DNA from: Defluviitaleaceae bacterium
GTDB lineage: Bacteria > Bacillota > Clostridia > Lachnospirales > WQUN01
Direction: 5' to 3'
DNA: 33,785 bases
NCBI GenBank assembly: GCA_009785665.1
Contig: WQVV01000003.1
Location: 1-33,785 of the forward strand
The notes under the pieces were generated by a model that was not told where the DNA came from, made no database searches, and worked only from the letters and a program-made list of their open reading frames with translations. The position numbers were made by a program, and so were the translations under genes. This document shows, piece by piece, positions 10,301 through 18,809 of this stretch; positions within the stretch are counted from its first letter, which is position 1, and every line of letters begins with the position of its first letter.

Positions 10301-13300
10301 GATACGTCAACAACGCGCTTGCTGGTATTCCATAAGAAACATTTAGGTATGGCTGGGTTGTTGTGCCAGCTTGTGGCCCTGCTTCTACCGTCAAGTTTGC
10401 TGGTGGTGGCGGGTCTAGCTCTGGGAAGTCTTCGACTACTATATAGTCGAACAAACTCCATGGGCTTCTTTCGCCTAGGTTGTGCGTGCTACCTACTACG
10501 CCCCAGTTTTCAAGTCTTACGTTCATGAAGTACACGCCTGCGAATTGGAAATCATCACGCATGTAATCTGGTGGGGGCGGATAACGGTGGCGACGCACCG
10601 AGTTCGTTACGATGTCAACCGACGCATATAACACGCTCTCGCCCAGTGAGGGGTCGGGGCGTGGTATTACTGTAATCCAGCCTACTTCGGAGTATCTGTT
10701 TGCAATGGGGTGCGGTGTACCAGGGTATCTTGCGGGAACAAAGTCACTTGTGTCCAAGTAACGTACTTCCAACGCGTCGGTACGAAGGTTGCCGAACTCG
10801 TCGAATACGCGGCGTATTTCCATTTCTACACGGATATATTCTCTGTGAGCGGTTTCGCCGCCTGCAACCATGGCTTCTGTTTCTGGCGAGGTGGAATGAC
10901 CAATTATATAGGTTACGCGGAGTACGTCGTTGGCATTACCGTAACGGTCTGCATCAAGTGGGTATGTCACGTTACGCCCTAGACGTGGCATAATTTCACG
11001 GGTGAAGGGGGCAATGTTCCACTGCGCCGTAAATTCCAAATGCCCTGCTTGATAGATGTCAAAATTCATAGCGGGTTCGCGCATTGGTCTGTGACGCACA
11101 TTGTCTACTGTGAAATTGGTTGGAATATCAATGCCCGGTTCTCTGTTGGGAGCCCAAACTACGTTTTGCGAAAGTAGTCTTGGCGGGTTGCCCACCAGCG
11201 GGAATGTTTGCGTTTGACGAATACCAAATACCCATTCACCAATAATAACCCCCGGTATACTGAAGTAAACATCAGTCATAGCGGCATTTACCGCAACTGG
11301 TTGCCAACCGGGATATGGGTGAGTGGAAACTAATTCGTAGTAACCAATACGAACATTATGACCGCGCCCTAATTGCGCGATATGGAAGTTAAAAGGCTCG
11401 GCGATTATAACTTCACGCCCAAGAAGCCTATCGAATCTGAAATCCAAGAAGGTGTAGAACGGATTGGTATAGGTTGCAATCGGGCTTGACGCTCTGCTTA
11501 GGAAGTTGGAAACATCACCAGCAACCGCGTCATATGGACCAAATGCTATCATTGAGTTTTCGTATGCAATACTTGGACGCAAGCCACCTATTTGTAGGCG
11601 TGCGCGGTCTGCAACTGTTTCATTTAATCTCATTAGGCGGGAAGCGTCCATGAGTTCTATTTCAAATGGAGTTTCGTCTACTGCGAAGGTTCTTGATTCG
11701 CGTGGAATCAATGTGGCTTCCCAGCCGCCTACACCAAAACCAGCGTTTCCACCAGCGGTATATACAGGCATGTTGCCCAATGGGAATCTAATTTCAAAGT
11801 CTTCTGGGGTTTGCGCGCCGCCTACGTGAATAGATAGCACCACGCCCAATCTTTCGCCAACTGGGTGTTCAACAACGGCACGGTTAAATTCTCTTGTGTC
11901 TTCGTTGAAAAAGCTGGGTAGGTTGAATCTTATATCCAAGCCCATTACTGGCTCGGCTGGGGACGCGATTGGTGGTTCGTCGCGCATGTTTAGGTTGCCT
12001 GTGTCAAACAGCGGGTACGGCGCAGTTAGATGCGACGCAACCACAGGGAAAATCGCGGGGTCTGATTGCTGGTCGTAAAAACCACCTAACAGGCCTGGAT
12101 TTGTATTTGGTAGAGCTGGATTTGCCGCACCATCATTGTGTGCGAATGGAATCGCCGCCATATGATCCATGTCAATGCCCGCAAGAACATACACTCTGCC
12201 CATTGTGTTGGGAAGCGCGGGATTAACATTTGTGTGCAAAAGGCTTGGTGGAGGCACAGCACCGACGCTTCTTACATATAGGTCGATATTTGTGCCAGCA
12301 TAGCGTTCCAACGTAAAGTCGTGAATTATGCCCATGCCCAAAATATCTTCTATGAAGAAGAAGAATTGACCATTTTCCCAGCGGAAATGCAGGGTTCTGT
12401 TATCAAAGCGGAAGGAGTAACCATGACCTTCCTCAATGTTAAAGCTGGGCGAAAGCCAGTTGTAATGCATGGTGTCAAACAAAGGTACATAAGGCGTGTT
12501 TACATAAGGCGGGAAGAAATCCAAACCTGTGTCGCCTTCGATATACTGTGGAATTGTAGGGTCTGGTGGTGAACCAGGCCATGCGGGGTTTTGTACCATA
12601 CCCGTGAATGTACCCGAGTTCCAGTTGTTTGGATAACGCGGGTGAAGACGCGTAAAGTCACGCGTTGGGTCTGTGTCGGTAACATCAAAGCGTGGACGGT
12701 CGTTTACGCGGTTTAGGCGTGTGGTGCTGTAGGTGTCCACCATTGGATAGTTACGGTCGTTGGTTACAAAGAAGTAACGTGCGTGTTCAAAGATATTTGG
12801 GCCAGGTACAAATATTTGAAAACCTGGTGCGCCATAACCTTGCCCACGTCTAAGCGGGTCACTGATATGCATATAACGTACTCCCGCTCCAGTTTCGTCG
12901 ATTGGGATAAATACGTCGTAATTTACCATAACTCCGCGGCCAACATCACCATGAATGCTTCGCACAGAAAGCTCATGTCTACGCCCAAATTCATCATAGA
13001 AACGTAGTACATCTAAAAATTCCGAGCCGCCTGGTGGTGTTGTCATTGGCCAGTTAAGCATAACACTTCCGTCTGGCGCGATATTGTTATCCGACATGTA
13101 ATCGGGTCTGCCGCCCATTCCGGGAAGTAACATTGCGTCAAAAGTAGCACGCAATATGCCTTGATGCGCAACGCCCATACCAGTGCCAAGCCCACCAGTT
13201 GGTGGCGGTTCGTTGGCAAATACGTTAAGCGGTGTTGCAAACGGCATTAGCAGGCTTAAAACCATAAGCACTGCAAGGTACAAGCTTACATTTCTTTTAA

Positions 13301-13310
13301 ATCTTTTCAT
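7332..13310 (-). CDS. Giant secreted multidomain protein, Fn3-like modules, C-terminal SLH-like region (paralog-like organisation to 2524..7284)
   Basis: 1992-aa ORF; signal peptide MKRFKRNVSLYLAVLMVLSLLMPFATPLNVFA; Fn3-like segments; C-term AVRGAFELGIVSEDFDPAGAITIGEFLDMLRLM resembles SLH; SD TTGGGGGG upstream of ATG. Confidence 0.85.
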   Translation of the reverse strand: MKRFKRNVSLYLAVLMVLSLLMPFATPLNVFANEPPPTGGLGTGMGVAHQGILRATFDAMLLPGMGGRPDYMSDNNIAPDGSVMLNWPMTTPPGGSEFLDVLRFYDEFGRRHELSVRSIHGDVGRGVMVNYDVFIPIDETGAGVRYMHISDPLRRGQGYGAPGFQIFVPGPNIFEHARYFFVTNDRNYPMVDTYSTTRLNRVNDRPRFDVTDTDPTRDFTRLHPRYPNNWNSGTFTGMVQNPAWPGSPPDPTIPQYIEGDTGLDFFPPYVNTPYVPLFDTMHYNWLSPSFNIEEGHGYSFRFDNRTLHFRWENGQFFFFIEDILGMGIIHDFTLERYAGTNIDLYVRSVGAVPPPSLLHTNVNPALPNTMGRVYVLAGIDMDHMAAIPFAHNDGAANPALPNTNPGLLGGFYDQQSDPAIFPVVASHLTAPYPLFDTGNLNMRDEPPIASPAEPVMGLDIRFNLPSFFNEDTREFNRAVVEHPVGERLGVVLSIHVGGAQTPEDFEIRFPLGNMPVYTAGGNAGFGVGGWEATLIPRESRTFAVDETPFEIELMDASRLMRLNETVADRARLQIGGLRPSIAYENSMIAFGPYDAVAGDVSNFLSRASSPIATYTNPFYTFLDFRFDRLLGREVIIAEPFNFHIAQLGRGHNVRIGYYELVSTHPYPGWQPVAVNAAMTDVYFSIPGVIIGEWVFGIRQTQTFPLVGNPPRLLSQNVVWAPNREPGIDIPTNFTVDNVRHRPMREPAMNFDIYQAGHLEFTAQWNIAPFTREIMPRLGRNVTYPLDADRYGNANDVLRVTYIIGHSTSPETEAMVAGGETAHREYIRVEMEIRRVFDEFGNLRTDALEVRYLDTSDFVPARYPGTPHPIANRYSEVGWITVIPRPDPSLGESVLYASVDIVTNSVRRHRYPPPPDYMRDDFQFAGVYFMNVRLENWGVVGSTHNLGERSPWSLFDYIVVEDFPELDPPPPANLTVEAGPQAGTTTQPYLNVSYGIPASALLTYLNTQYPMETQITTNLYIGRFEAALMDTFFPYSTAAEPLRRPLEAELRSLPANAYSIDFLDPRLDATFVNNRTELNLGDPVLQNILRGEIGATPQSGVVRITNIPLIAHDQFIATPSGITFNAGDIINFPAGADVEEMDASFRVTNDIINYGADLVINLRLINMDENTVYFVFSDLEIEKWDELSPFDWELMPIVENPAISTLTGVVSDTTVGTPDRPGPGEVGPPAPELNVRDVEQMAATIYWAPIELTPQEEEGENEIIRTEWEIIRILDGERMTTDQMNTRNRNFAEVFAGLVDSPRRKGWITDGSGFTVVTLDGAGNVAEEEIIAPNEGTRYLYNPSEVSLRDITLHPNNLYFYYVRTVRIEEAWDDQLQDYVLVRSVSTWSEVTVTTRTIPPPIYLRQEDPGDHWGFDEQTMARISWVHPNMELVLQGIGTYFLFQYQVWRQDPESTDEGAGRWDDVQTIPAYLMTEYMLDQFNPLRMHYILTGLDPGSMHQVRVRLYDVVTSDQSLWSNTIIIFTEAEDEDGPGYGPWIDYLRRRLEEILRQPFWTVQRTPTTSILVYRPADVFQGHMEGSAGPIPLHNTGANRVVYYLPTSIILTANENNRGFVTAHPEMEFQFAPSFLNPSTNEALATMLRSIDVRGSELTDSFVRMEIDRTTLEEINGVPSITPRTALTMELVGTNDNTRNIVTWDAHMYNRARRIVENWLTDPFVLEGIREQLRNELSNEDISDHLYHVVSRVEAEIIRATSEYINTREGGILTNHRYQITDFDSAVHVTATRVTENMYVSGHRLVNNNWQPQNLIEYHHGRSFLTRAPGTFAFVGRVVDIPYIYVTPGGDIITTIVARYGLEDLFGVNVDLHQNANRQMVVGSIARMAGVPRGADAFGWANRYLNVEMSSRNALGLISRQEAIAVTMALYEHRTNMPIATMRINNFQQTAGMNLDPRYAQAVRGAFELGIVSEDFDPAGAITIGEFLDMLRLMSARVRV

Positions 13311-13481
13311 TACTTATCAACCCCCCAAGGTTAGAATTGAATTTATGGAAATTGATGGAATTGAAATAAGACATAGGCATACTACACCTGTATCAATACT
13401 ATCGTCAAGAACAACCGAACAAAACAGAGAACATACGTTTGTTTTTGCAATCGTAATGTTTTTGTAATACCCATCCATGTT

Positions 13482-13514
13482 TTGACAAAACTTTCAATTG
13501 GACATGCTTAGAAT
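13482..13514 (+). promoter_or_regulatory. Candidate Spo0A-dependent sigma-A promoter of spoIIE (TTGACA - 21 bp - TAGAAT)
   Basis: TTGACA 13482-13487, 21-bp spacer, TAGAAT 13509-13514, just upstream of spoIIE; TTTGACA (13481-13487) is one mismatch from an inverted 0A box TTCGACA. Confidence 0.5.
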
Positions 13515-13531
13515 AAACATTGGTGATTATT

Positions 13532-15928
13532 ATGCATATTCCTATGAGCCGTCCCACTGAGAAAAATAAACCACCCCGCGTGGGTAAACGTGAATTTGCC
13601 GTTGTGCTAATTGCCGCGTTTGGGTTCTTTATTGGGCGGGCGCAAGTGTTTGGATTTATTAATCCGCTGGCAATTCCGTTCCTTGTTGTGTTTATGACCA
13701 GTGGGCAGGGGTTTCTCCTTACCGCTATTTTCGTATCGTTGGGGCTGGCTACGCGGCTTGGCGATATGTATGCGTTTAGGTATCTGCTTGCCGTGTGGAT
13801 GCTTTATGGTTATTACTTTCTGGTGCTTCGCGCTACCAAGGGCGAGTTTCGTACTTGGCTGAAACTTCACTGGATTGCGGCGGCGGCAGCTGTTGCTATG
13901 TTTGTCGCGGGAATTGTTATGGCCTCATTATACGGCATGAGTGTGTTCTTTTTCACTATAGCAATACTGGAAACTGTTTTGGCTGGCGCGCTTACTTTTG
14001 TGATTAAACGCGCACATATCATACTTACGGGGCGAAAACGACGGACAAAACTTCTTTCTGGGGAAGATATTGCTTCCATTACCATTGTATTTGCTGGGAT
14101 TATTGCGGGTGCATCAGATATTTATGTCGGTATGATGCCGCTTAGAATTTTTTTCTGTGTATATGTTTTATGTATCGTTGCGTTTAAGGGGGGTGCTTCT
14201 ATGGCCGCCGCCGCTGGAATGCTGCTTGGGTTTTTTCTGCATTTGGCGGGATATTGGGGCGCGGAATGGGCCGCCGTGCTTGGAATCGCGGGAATTGGTG
14301 GCGGTTTTGCAAGTGGGCTTTCTAAGAAATGGAGCAGACCTGCTGTAATTGGTGGAGTTGCCGCGCTGGGGGCAGGGGCGTTGTTTCTGCTTGCGCGGGA
14401 TTGGTTTGGGTTGTCTATGTTATACGGCGTGATTGCTGCTGGTGTGGCGTTTATGATTACGCCGCAATCTTTCTATTTTAATGTGGCGGCGGCGATTAAT
14501 CCTGTGTTGGACAGCGCAGACGATTACATGGATAAGATAAAGGAAGAAACTACACGACGGCTGGATAGTTTTGCGTCAGCGTTTGGGAAGCTTGCAGATA
14601 CTTTTAGCGGGCTGTCGAAGCCTAAAGCGGGGCTGAATAAACATGATATTTCGCTGTTAATAGATGACTTGGCAGGGCGGGTGTGCGGTTCATGCCCCAG
14701 CCGCGAATGGTGCTGGGAAGAAGATTTATATAATACACACCAGCAGGTATTTGCAATGCTAAACGCTTGCGCTGGGAAGGGCGTGGCAACCCTTGACGAT
14801 ATGGGTCGCACATTTAGAAAAGATTGCAAATCCCCCGACGCGCTTGTGCAGGAACTTAACGCAATTTTTAACGTGTATAGAAATGATTTACGCTGGCATA
14901 ATCGTATTGCTGAAAGCCGCGAGTTAATTAGTCAGCAATTGCATGGGGTGGCGGGTATTGTCAAATGCTTGTCGGACGAGATTGATATGTCATTGCGCTT
15001 CCACGAGGGGCTGGAAGAAGAAATGATAATGGCGTTGCTAAAGCAGAAAGTCGAAGTTTCCAGCGTGATTGTGCTTGAGGATAACACGGGAAAATATCGC
15101 GTATCCATAAATCATAAACCCTGTATTGGCAAGAAGGCTTGCGTTTCGGAAATTTTGCCCGTGCTGAACGCCGTCTTGAAAAGAAAAATGCGCGTGGAAA
15201 GCGGCGATTGCAATATAAAAGCAGGCGTTTGTCACGCCCGCTTCATGGAAGACCAACGATTTAGAATCACTAGCGGCGTTGCGCATAGGGCAAAAAGTTC
15301 TCGTGGGTCGGGGGATAGTTATTCGGCTATGGAGTTACGGAATGGTTCGTGTTTGCTGGTGCTGTCTGACGGAATGGGCAGTGGCGAACGCGCCAGAAGA
15401 GAAAGCGCGGCAACAGTAGGGCTTCTCGAAGATTTTATCGAAAGCGGTTTTGATAAGGAACTAGCCGTAAGAATGATAAACTCCGTACTAATTTTAAAAA
15501 GTAGTGAGGAATCTTTCTCTACATTAGATATATGCTCCGTTGACCTTTATACTGGACGCGCCGAATTTATTAAAATTGGCGCGGCAGAAACTTTTCTTTT
15601 GAGAGATGAAAAAGTTGCGGTGTTGCGCTCGTCTTCGCTTCCGATTGGAATGCTAAACGATGTTGACCTTGAAATAACAGAACGCGAGTTACGGCATGGC
15701 GATGTAATTTTGATGGTAACAGACGGCGTAACCTCCGCAGGCGTAAGCGCGGAAAAATCCACCGCCGCAGACGAAAATTGGGTAAAAAACGCGCTAAAAA
15801 CCTGTCGTTTCGCCAGCCCTCAAGACCTTGCCGACCATCTTTTATCAGAAGCCGAACGTCGTTCCCGTGATGGCTTAAAAGATGATATGACTATTTTAGC
15901 CGCTAGGGTTTGGCAGAAAACTGGGTAA
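13532..15928 (+). CDS. spoIIE: Stage II sporulation protein E (serine phosphatase with multi-TM N-terminus)
   Basis: ORF 13520..15928 (TTG/GTG upstream; ATG 13532 preferred because of SD-like GGTGA). Hydrophobic N-terminal half; PP2C-type C-term: SDGMGSGERARRES..., TDGVTSAGVS..., DDMTILAARV. Confidence 0.9.
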   Translation: MHIPMSRPTEKNKPPRVGKREFAVVLIAAFGFFIGRAQVFGFINPLAIPFLVVFMTSGQGFLLTAIFVSLGLATRLGDMYAFRYLLAVWMLYGYYFLVLRATKGEFRTWLKLHWIAAAAAVAMFVAGIVMASLYGMSVFFFTIAILETVLAGALTFVIKRAHIILTGRKRRTKLLSGEDIASITIVFAGIIAGASDIYVGMMPLRIFFCVYVLCIVAFKGGASMAAAAGMLLGFFLHLAGYWGAEWAAVLGIAGIGGGFASGLSKKWSRPAVIGGVAALGAGALFLLARDWFGLSMLYGVIAAGVAFMITPQSFYFNVAAAINPVLDSADDYMDKIKEETTRRLDSFASAFGKLADTFSGLSKPKAGLNKHDISLLIDDLAGRVCGSCPSREWCWEEDLYNTHQQVFAMLNACAGKGVATLDDMGRTFRKDCKSPDALVQELNAIFNVYRNDLRWHNRIAESRELISQQLHGVAGIVKCLSDEIDMSLRFHEGLEEEMIMALLKQKVEVSSVIVLEDNTGKYRVSINHKPCIGKKACVSEILPVLNAVLKRKMRVESGDCNIKAGVCHARFMEDQRFRITSGVAHRAKSSRGSGDSYSAMELRNGSCLLVLSDGMGSGERARRESAATVGLLEDFIESGFDKELAVRMINSVLILKSSEESFSTLDICSVDLYTGRAEFIKIGAAETFLLRDEKVAVLRSSSLPIGMLNDVDLEITERELRHGDVILMVTDGVTSAGVSAEKSTAADENWVKNALKTCRFASPQDLADHLLSEAERRSRDGLKDDMTILAARVWQKTG

Positions 15929-15930
15929 GC

Positions 15931-16015
15931 GGCATAGCCGCTTTTCGCCGATTACATGCATTGGTAAGCCATGCATACGCCTCGAAGCCATGAACAATTT
16001 CCTAGCCTATAAAAA
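15931..16015. repeat. Dispersed intergenic repeat copy A at 3' end of spoIIE
   Basis: GGCATAGCCGCTTTTCGCCGATTACATGC...TACGCCTCGAAGCCA...TTTCCTAGCCTATAAAAA, closely matching 28181-28259. Confidence 0.75.
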
Positions 16016-16052
16016 AGGACTATTGCAAAATCCAGAATGCAATAGTCCTTTT
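16013..16052. terminator. Bidirectional terminator hairpin between spoIIE and hepT
   Basis: AAAAGGACTATTGCA ... TGCAATAGTCCTTTT, 15-bp arms between convergent genes. Confidence 0.85.
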
Positions 16053-16067
16053 GAAATTTACGTTGAC

Positions 16068-16415
16068 TTATAGCAGTGTTAGCGATTTTATAACGCTTAC
16101 AAATTCTTTATCAACACAATGCATCAAACATGCGTAAGCAAATTCGTTAGTGATTCTGTCGTATCTGTGACTTGCGGTGTTTCTGAATTGCTTGATGATA
16201 ATTTGATTCAACGGCAATTGTTCTAACACTTCACTGCTCATTGGAACGGTTAATTCAAACATATCGCCCACTGTTTGTACCAAGCCACGACGCACCATGA
16301 TATGGATTTTGCCTAAATCGTTGGGCGAGGTTATACGAAATTCTTTCATTGATGATGCCAAGTCGCGTTGATATGCGGCAAGCTTTTTTAGTAGCTTGCC
16401 ATCTCGCTCTGTCAT
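16068..16415 (-). CDS. hepT: HepT-like HEPN toxin (RNase) of a MNT-HEPN toxin-antitoxin system
   Basis: Contains RNTASHRY (Rx4HxY HEPN motif). ATG at 16415 forms a 4-bp ATGA overlap with the upstream MNT gene and has SD GAGGTGG. The track's TTG start at 16421 is less likely. Confidence 0.75.
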   Translation of the reverse strand: MTERDGKLLKKLAAYQRDLASSMKEFRITSPNDLGKIHIMVRRGLVQTVGDMFELTVPMSSEVLEQLPLNQIIIKQFRNTASHRYDRITNEFAYACLMHCVDKEFVSVIKSLTLL

Positions 16416-16732
16416 ATCCAAACCACCTCATCTTTTATATCGTGGATTAGACCGTCAGCGCGATTATCTAAATGAACTAGGTCTACCTTTCTTCCATAAG
16501 AGTTGGCAACGTAATCCATTAAGGAATTGCATAACTCGCAAAAACTTACGAATCTGCTAAATTCAAACTCGTCTGTTGTGGCGTACTCCACCGCAATGTC
16601 AATATCACTGCTATCGCTGAAAGTCCCTTTTGCAAGCGACCCAAATACCCCAACACGCTTTACAAGTTCTGGATTCTTCGACACAATGGATTTTATATCA
16701 ATAAGAACATTTATTAATTCCAGTTTTCTCAT
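16412..16732 (-). CDS. mntA: MntA-like minimal nucleotidyltransferase antitoxin
   Basis: GSLAKGTFSDSSDID = GSX10DXD. ATG at 16732 (MRKLELINVLID) preferred over the track start at 16933, which would overlap the divergent gene at 16918. Confidence 0.75.
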   Translation of the reverse strand: MRKLELINVLIDIKSIVSKNPELVKRVGVFGSLAKGTFSDSSDIDIAVEYATTDEFEFSRFVSFCELCNSLMDYVANSYGRKVDLVHLDNRADGLIHDIKDEVVWI

Positions 16733-16917
16733 ATTTAGCCCCTTGCCTTTTTCATATAGTTTACCAACCGTCACGCCATTTTTCAAGAAATATTTGTAAG
16801 CTACGCATACGTCACGAAGCCAGTTATGCTGAACGTAAAATTTTCCGATACAAGAAAATTGACGCTTTCTAAGATTTGGTATAAACTCGCACAGCAAGTT
16901 TAAGCGGAGGTGTAAAA

Positions 16918-17748
16918 ATGGCGATTGATTCAAAATATCAAGATGATGTTGATATAATATTATCTCACAGGCATGATTTAGGGGCAGACTACTGGACTAC
17001 TCCCGACAAGCGGCTGGGGAAAGGTTCGCCGTTTTCGTGTATAGACAGCGCGCTAATGTTACTTGAACTTGGCATGGAAACAACAGACCCTATTTTAGAA
17101 GCGGTAGCCGATTTATTCTTTAGCGTTTGGCAAAAAGATGGGCGATTCAAGATAACACCCAGCGGAGGAATCCTTCCCTGTCACACCGCTTACGCTGTTA
17201 ATTTAATGTGCCGCTTGGGTTATGTTAAAGACGAACGCATACAAACTACACTCTCTTATTTTTTAGACACGCCTTGGAATGATGGCGGCTGGCGGTGTAA
17301 TAAATTTTCGTTTGGGCGCGGCCCAGAAACGGAATATTCAAACCCGTTACCTACATTAAATATCCTAGATGCCTTTCGACACAGCACCTTTGTAAACAAC
17401 GAACCAAAACTTGATAAGGCGTTGGAATTTCTACTTTCTCATTGGACGATAAGAAAACCAATCGGCCCCTGCCAATATGGAATGGGGTCACGGTTTATGC
17501 AGGTAGAATACCCATTATGGTATTACAACCTATTCCAGTATGTTTATGTACTGTCTTTCTATGATAAAGCAAAAAATGACGAGCGATTTTTAGAAGCATT
17601 TCGCACCCTACAAAATAAACTTGTGAACGGTATGGTTATTGTTGAAAGAAATGTCCCGAAACTAGCAAATCTAACATTTTGCAAAAAAGGACAGCCAAGC
17701 GAATTAGCAACAAAACGCTACCATGAAATTCTTGCTAATCTCTCATAA
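16918..17748 (+). CDS. Prenyltransferase/squalene-cyclase-like alpha/alpha-toroid protein
   Basis: 276-aa ORF with repeats such as DGRFKI...CHTAYAVNLMCRLGY, NDGGWRCNKFSFGRGPE...PTLNILDAF; strong SD GGAGGTG before ATG. Confidence 0.6.
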   Translation: MAIDSKYQDDVDIILSHRHDLGADYWTTPDKRLGKGSPFSCIDSALMLLELGMETTDPILEAVADLFFSVWQKDGRFKITPSGGILPCHTAYAVNLMCRLGYVKDERIQTTLSYFLDTPWNDGGWRCNKFSFGRGPETEYSNPLPTLNILDAFRHSTFVNNEPKLDKALEFLLSHWTIRKPIGPCQYGMGSRFMQVEYPLWYYNLFQYVYVLSFYDKAKNDERFLEAFRTLQNKLVNGMVIVERNVPKLANLTFCKKGQPSELATKRYHEILANLS

Positions 17749-17787
17749 GAACTTACTAAAAACAAAGGGGCATAAATGGAGTGATGC

Positions 17788-18423
17788 CTAGCACTTGCGA
17801 ATGGTTATAATGGAATGCCGTAATTCTGGTGTGAGTTCAGCGATTGTTATGTTTTCTACTGACCCGCGATATTTTTCCAGCGCGGGTTTTGCTTTTTGCA
17901 GTTCCTCGGAAACTTCTGGGCCTTTCATTGCGAGGAAGATTCCGCCCTTTTTTACTAATGACAGAGCATAAGCGGCTAGTTTGTCCAAACTAGCTACTGC
18001 GCGGGCTGTACATATGTCGTAGGCTTGCGGGTATTTTTTTGCCCATTCTTCGGCGCGGGCGTGGGTGCATTCTACATTGGATAAACCCAGCATGTCCACC
18101 GTTTCGCGTAGAAAATTAACCCGCTTACGCAACGAGTCCAACAATGTCAACTTTATATCTTCGCGCATAATGCGAAGCACAAGCCCAGGGAATCCCGCGC
18201 CTGTGCCTATGTCAATAACTTTCGCGCCCTCGCTTATATGAGGAAGCAACGAAAGCGAGTCTATTATATGCTTTACCGCAAAATCTTCCTCGTTGGTTAT
18301 TGCGGTTAGGTTCATGTACTGGTTTACTGTTAGTACTTGATTCTTATGCGCGGTTAGCGCGTTCATTTGCGCCTCGGTTATTTCTAGCCCGTTGGCTTGC
18401 GCCCAGTTGTTTACCGTGTGCAT
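17788..18423 (-). CDS. rsmG: 16S rRNA (guanine(527)-N7)-methyltransferase RsmG
   Basis: MNLTAITNEEDFAVKHIIDSLSLLPHI...VIDIGTGAGFPGLVLRI; start MHTVNNW at 18423 with SD GGAG; the longer track start at 18552 is not favoured. Confidence 0.92.
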   Translation of the reverse strand: MHTVNNWAQANGLEITEAQMNALTAHKNQVLTVNQYMNLTAITNEEDFAVKHIIDSLSLLPHISEGAKVIDIGTGAGFPGLVLRIMREDIKLTLLDSLRKRVNFLRETVDMLGLSNVECTHARAEEWAKKYPQAYDICTARAVASLDKLAAYALSLVKKGGIFLAMKGPEVSEELQKAKPALEKYRGSVENITIAELTPELRHSIITIRKC

Positions 18424-18809
18424 TCTTCTTGCTCCACTCTGCATATTTTCCATGCGCCGCCGTTTCTGTCTGGTTCTTTTATCATTTTTAAATGCAACAG
18501 ACGCTTTAGGTTTAACGCAGTGTTTTCTACATATATGGAACGGGTTAGGCAATTCTTGGGGTCAGTTTGATACAATGCCTTTCCTGTCATTATTTTTGCA
18601 CCCGCGCCCAGAATTTCGCGAAGCTCGTTAAAATCCAAACTAGGCGAATAAATTTTACTCACAAATGCCCATGCATCATCTGGGTTTACCATTACTGCAT
18701 TTAGGAATTTCGCCGCCACTTGTTGCTCTGGTCTGCAACCAAAAAATATACGCCCACACTTCTCCTGTGGGTTTAGATAACGGCTTTTTAATCGCATCTC
18801 GGAAAACAT
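18411..18809 (-). CDS. Hypothetical protein between mnmG and rsmG
   Basis: ORF MFSEMRLKSRYLNPQEKCGRIFFGCRPEQQ...; SD TTGGAGGATT before ATG at 18809; overlaps the rsmG start by 13 bp. Confidence 0.6.
   Translation of the reverse strand: MFSEMRLKSRYLNPQEKCGRIFFGCRPEQQVAAKFLNAVMVNPDDAWAFVSKIYSPSLDFNELREILGAGAKIMTGKALYQTDPKNCLTRSIYVENTALNLKRLLHLKMIKEPDRNGGAWKICRVEQEECTR

Noticed and set aside
2983-13007. Many 60-176 aa plus-strand ORFs opposite the two giant proteins
   Set aside because: Antisense to strongly supported long ORFs, without SD sites or recognisable domains.
16733-16933. N-terminal extension of the mntA ORF (MNQSPFLHLRLN...YEKGKGLN)
   Set aside because: Overlaps the divergent gene at 16918. 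An internal ATG at 16732 preceded by an SD-like AAGGGG gives a standard MNT start. Some residues look protein-like, so a degraded upstream gene is not excluded.
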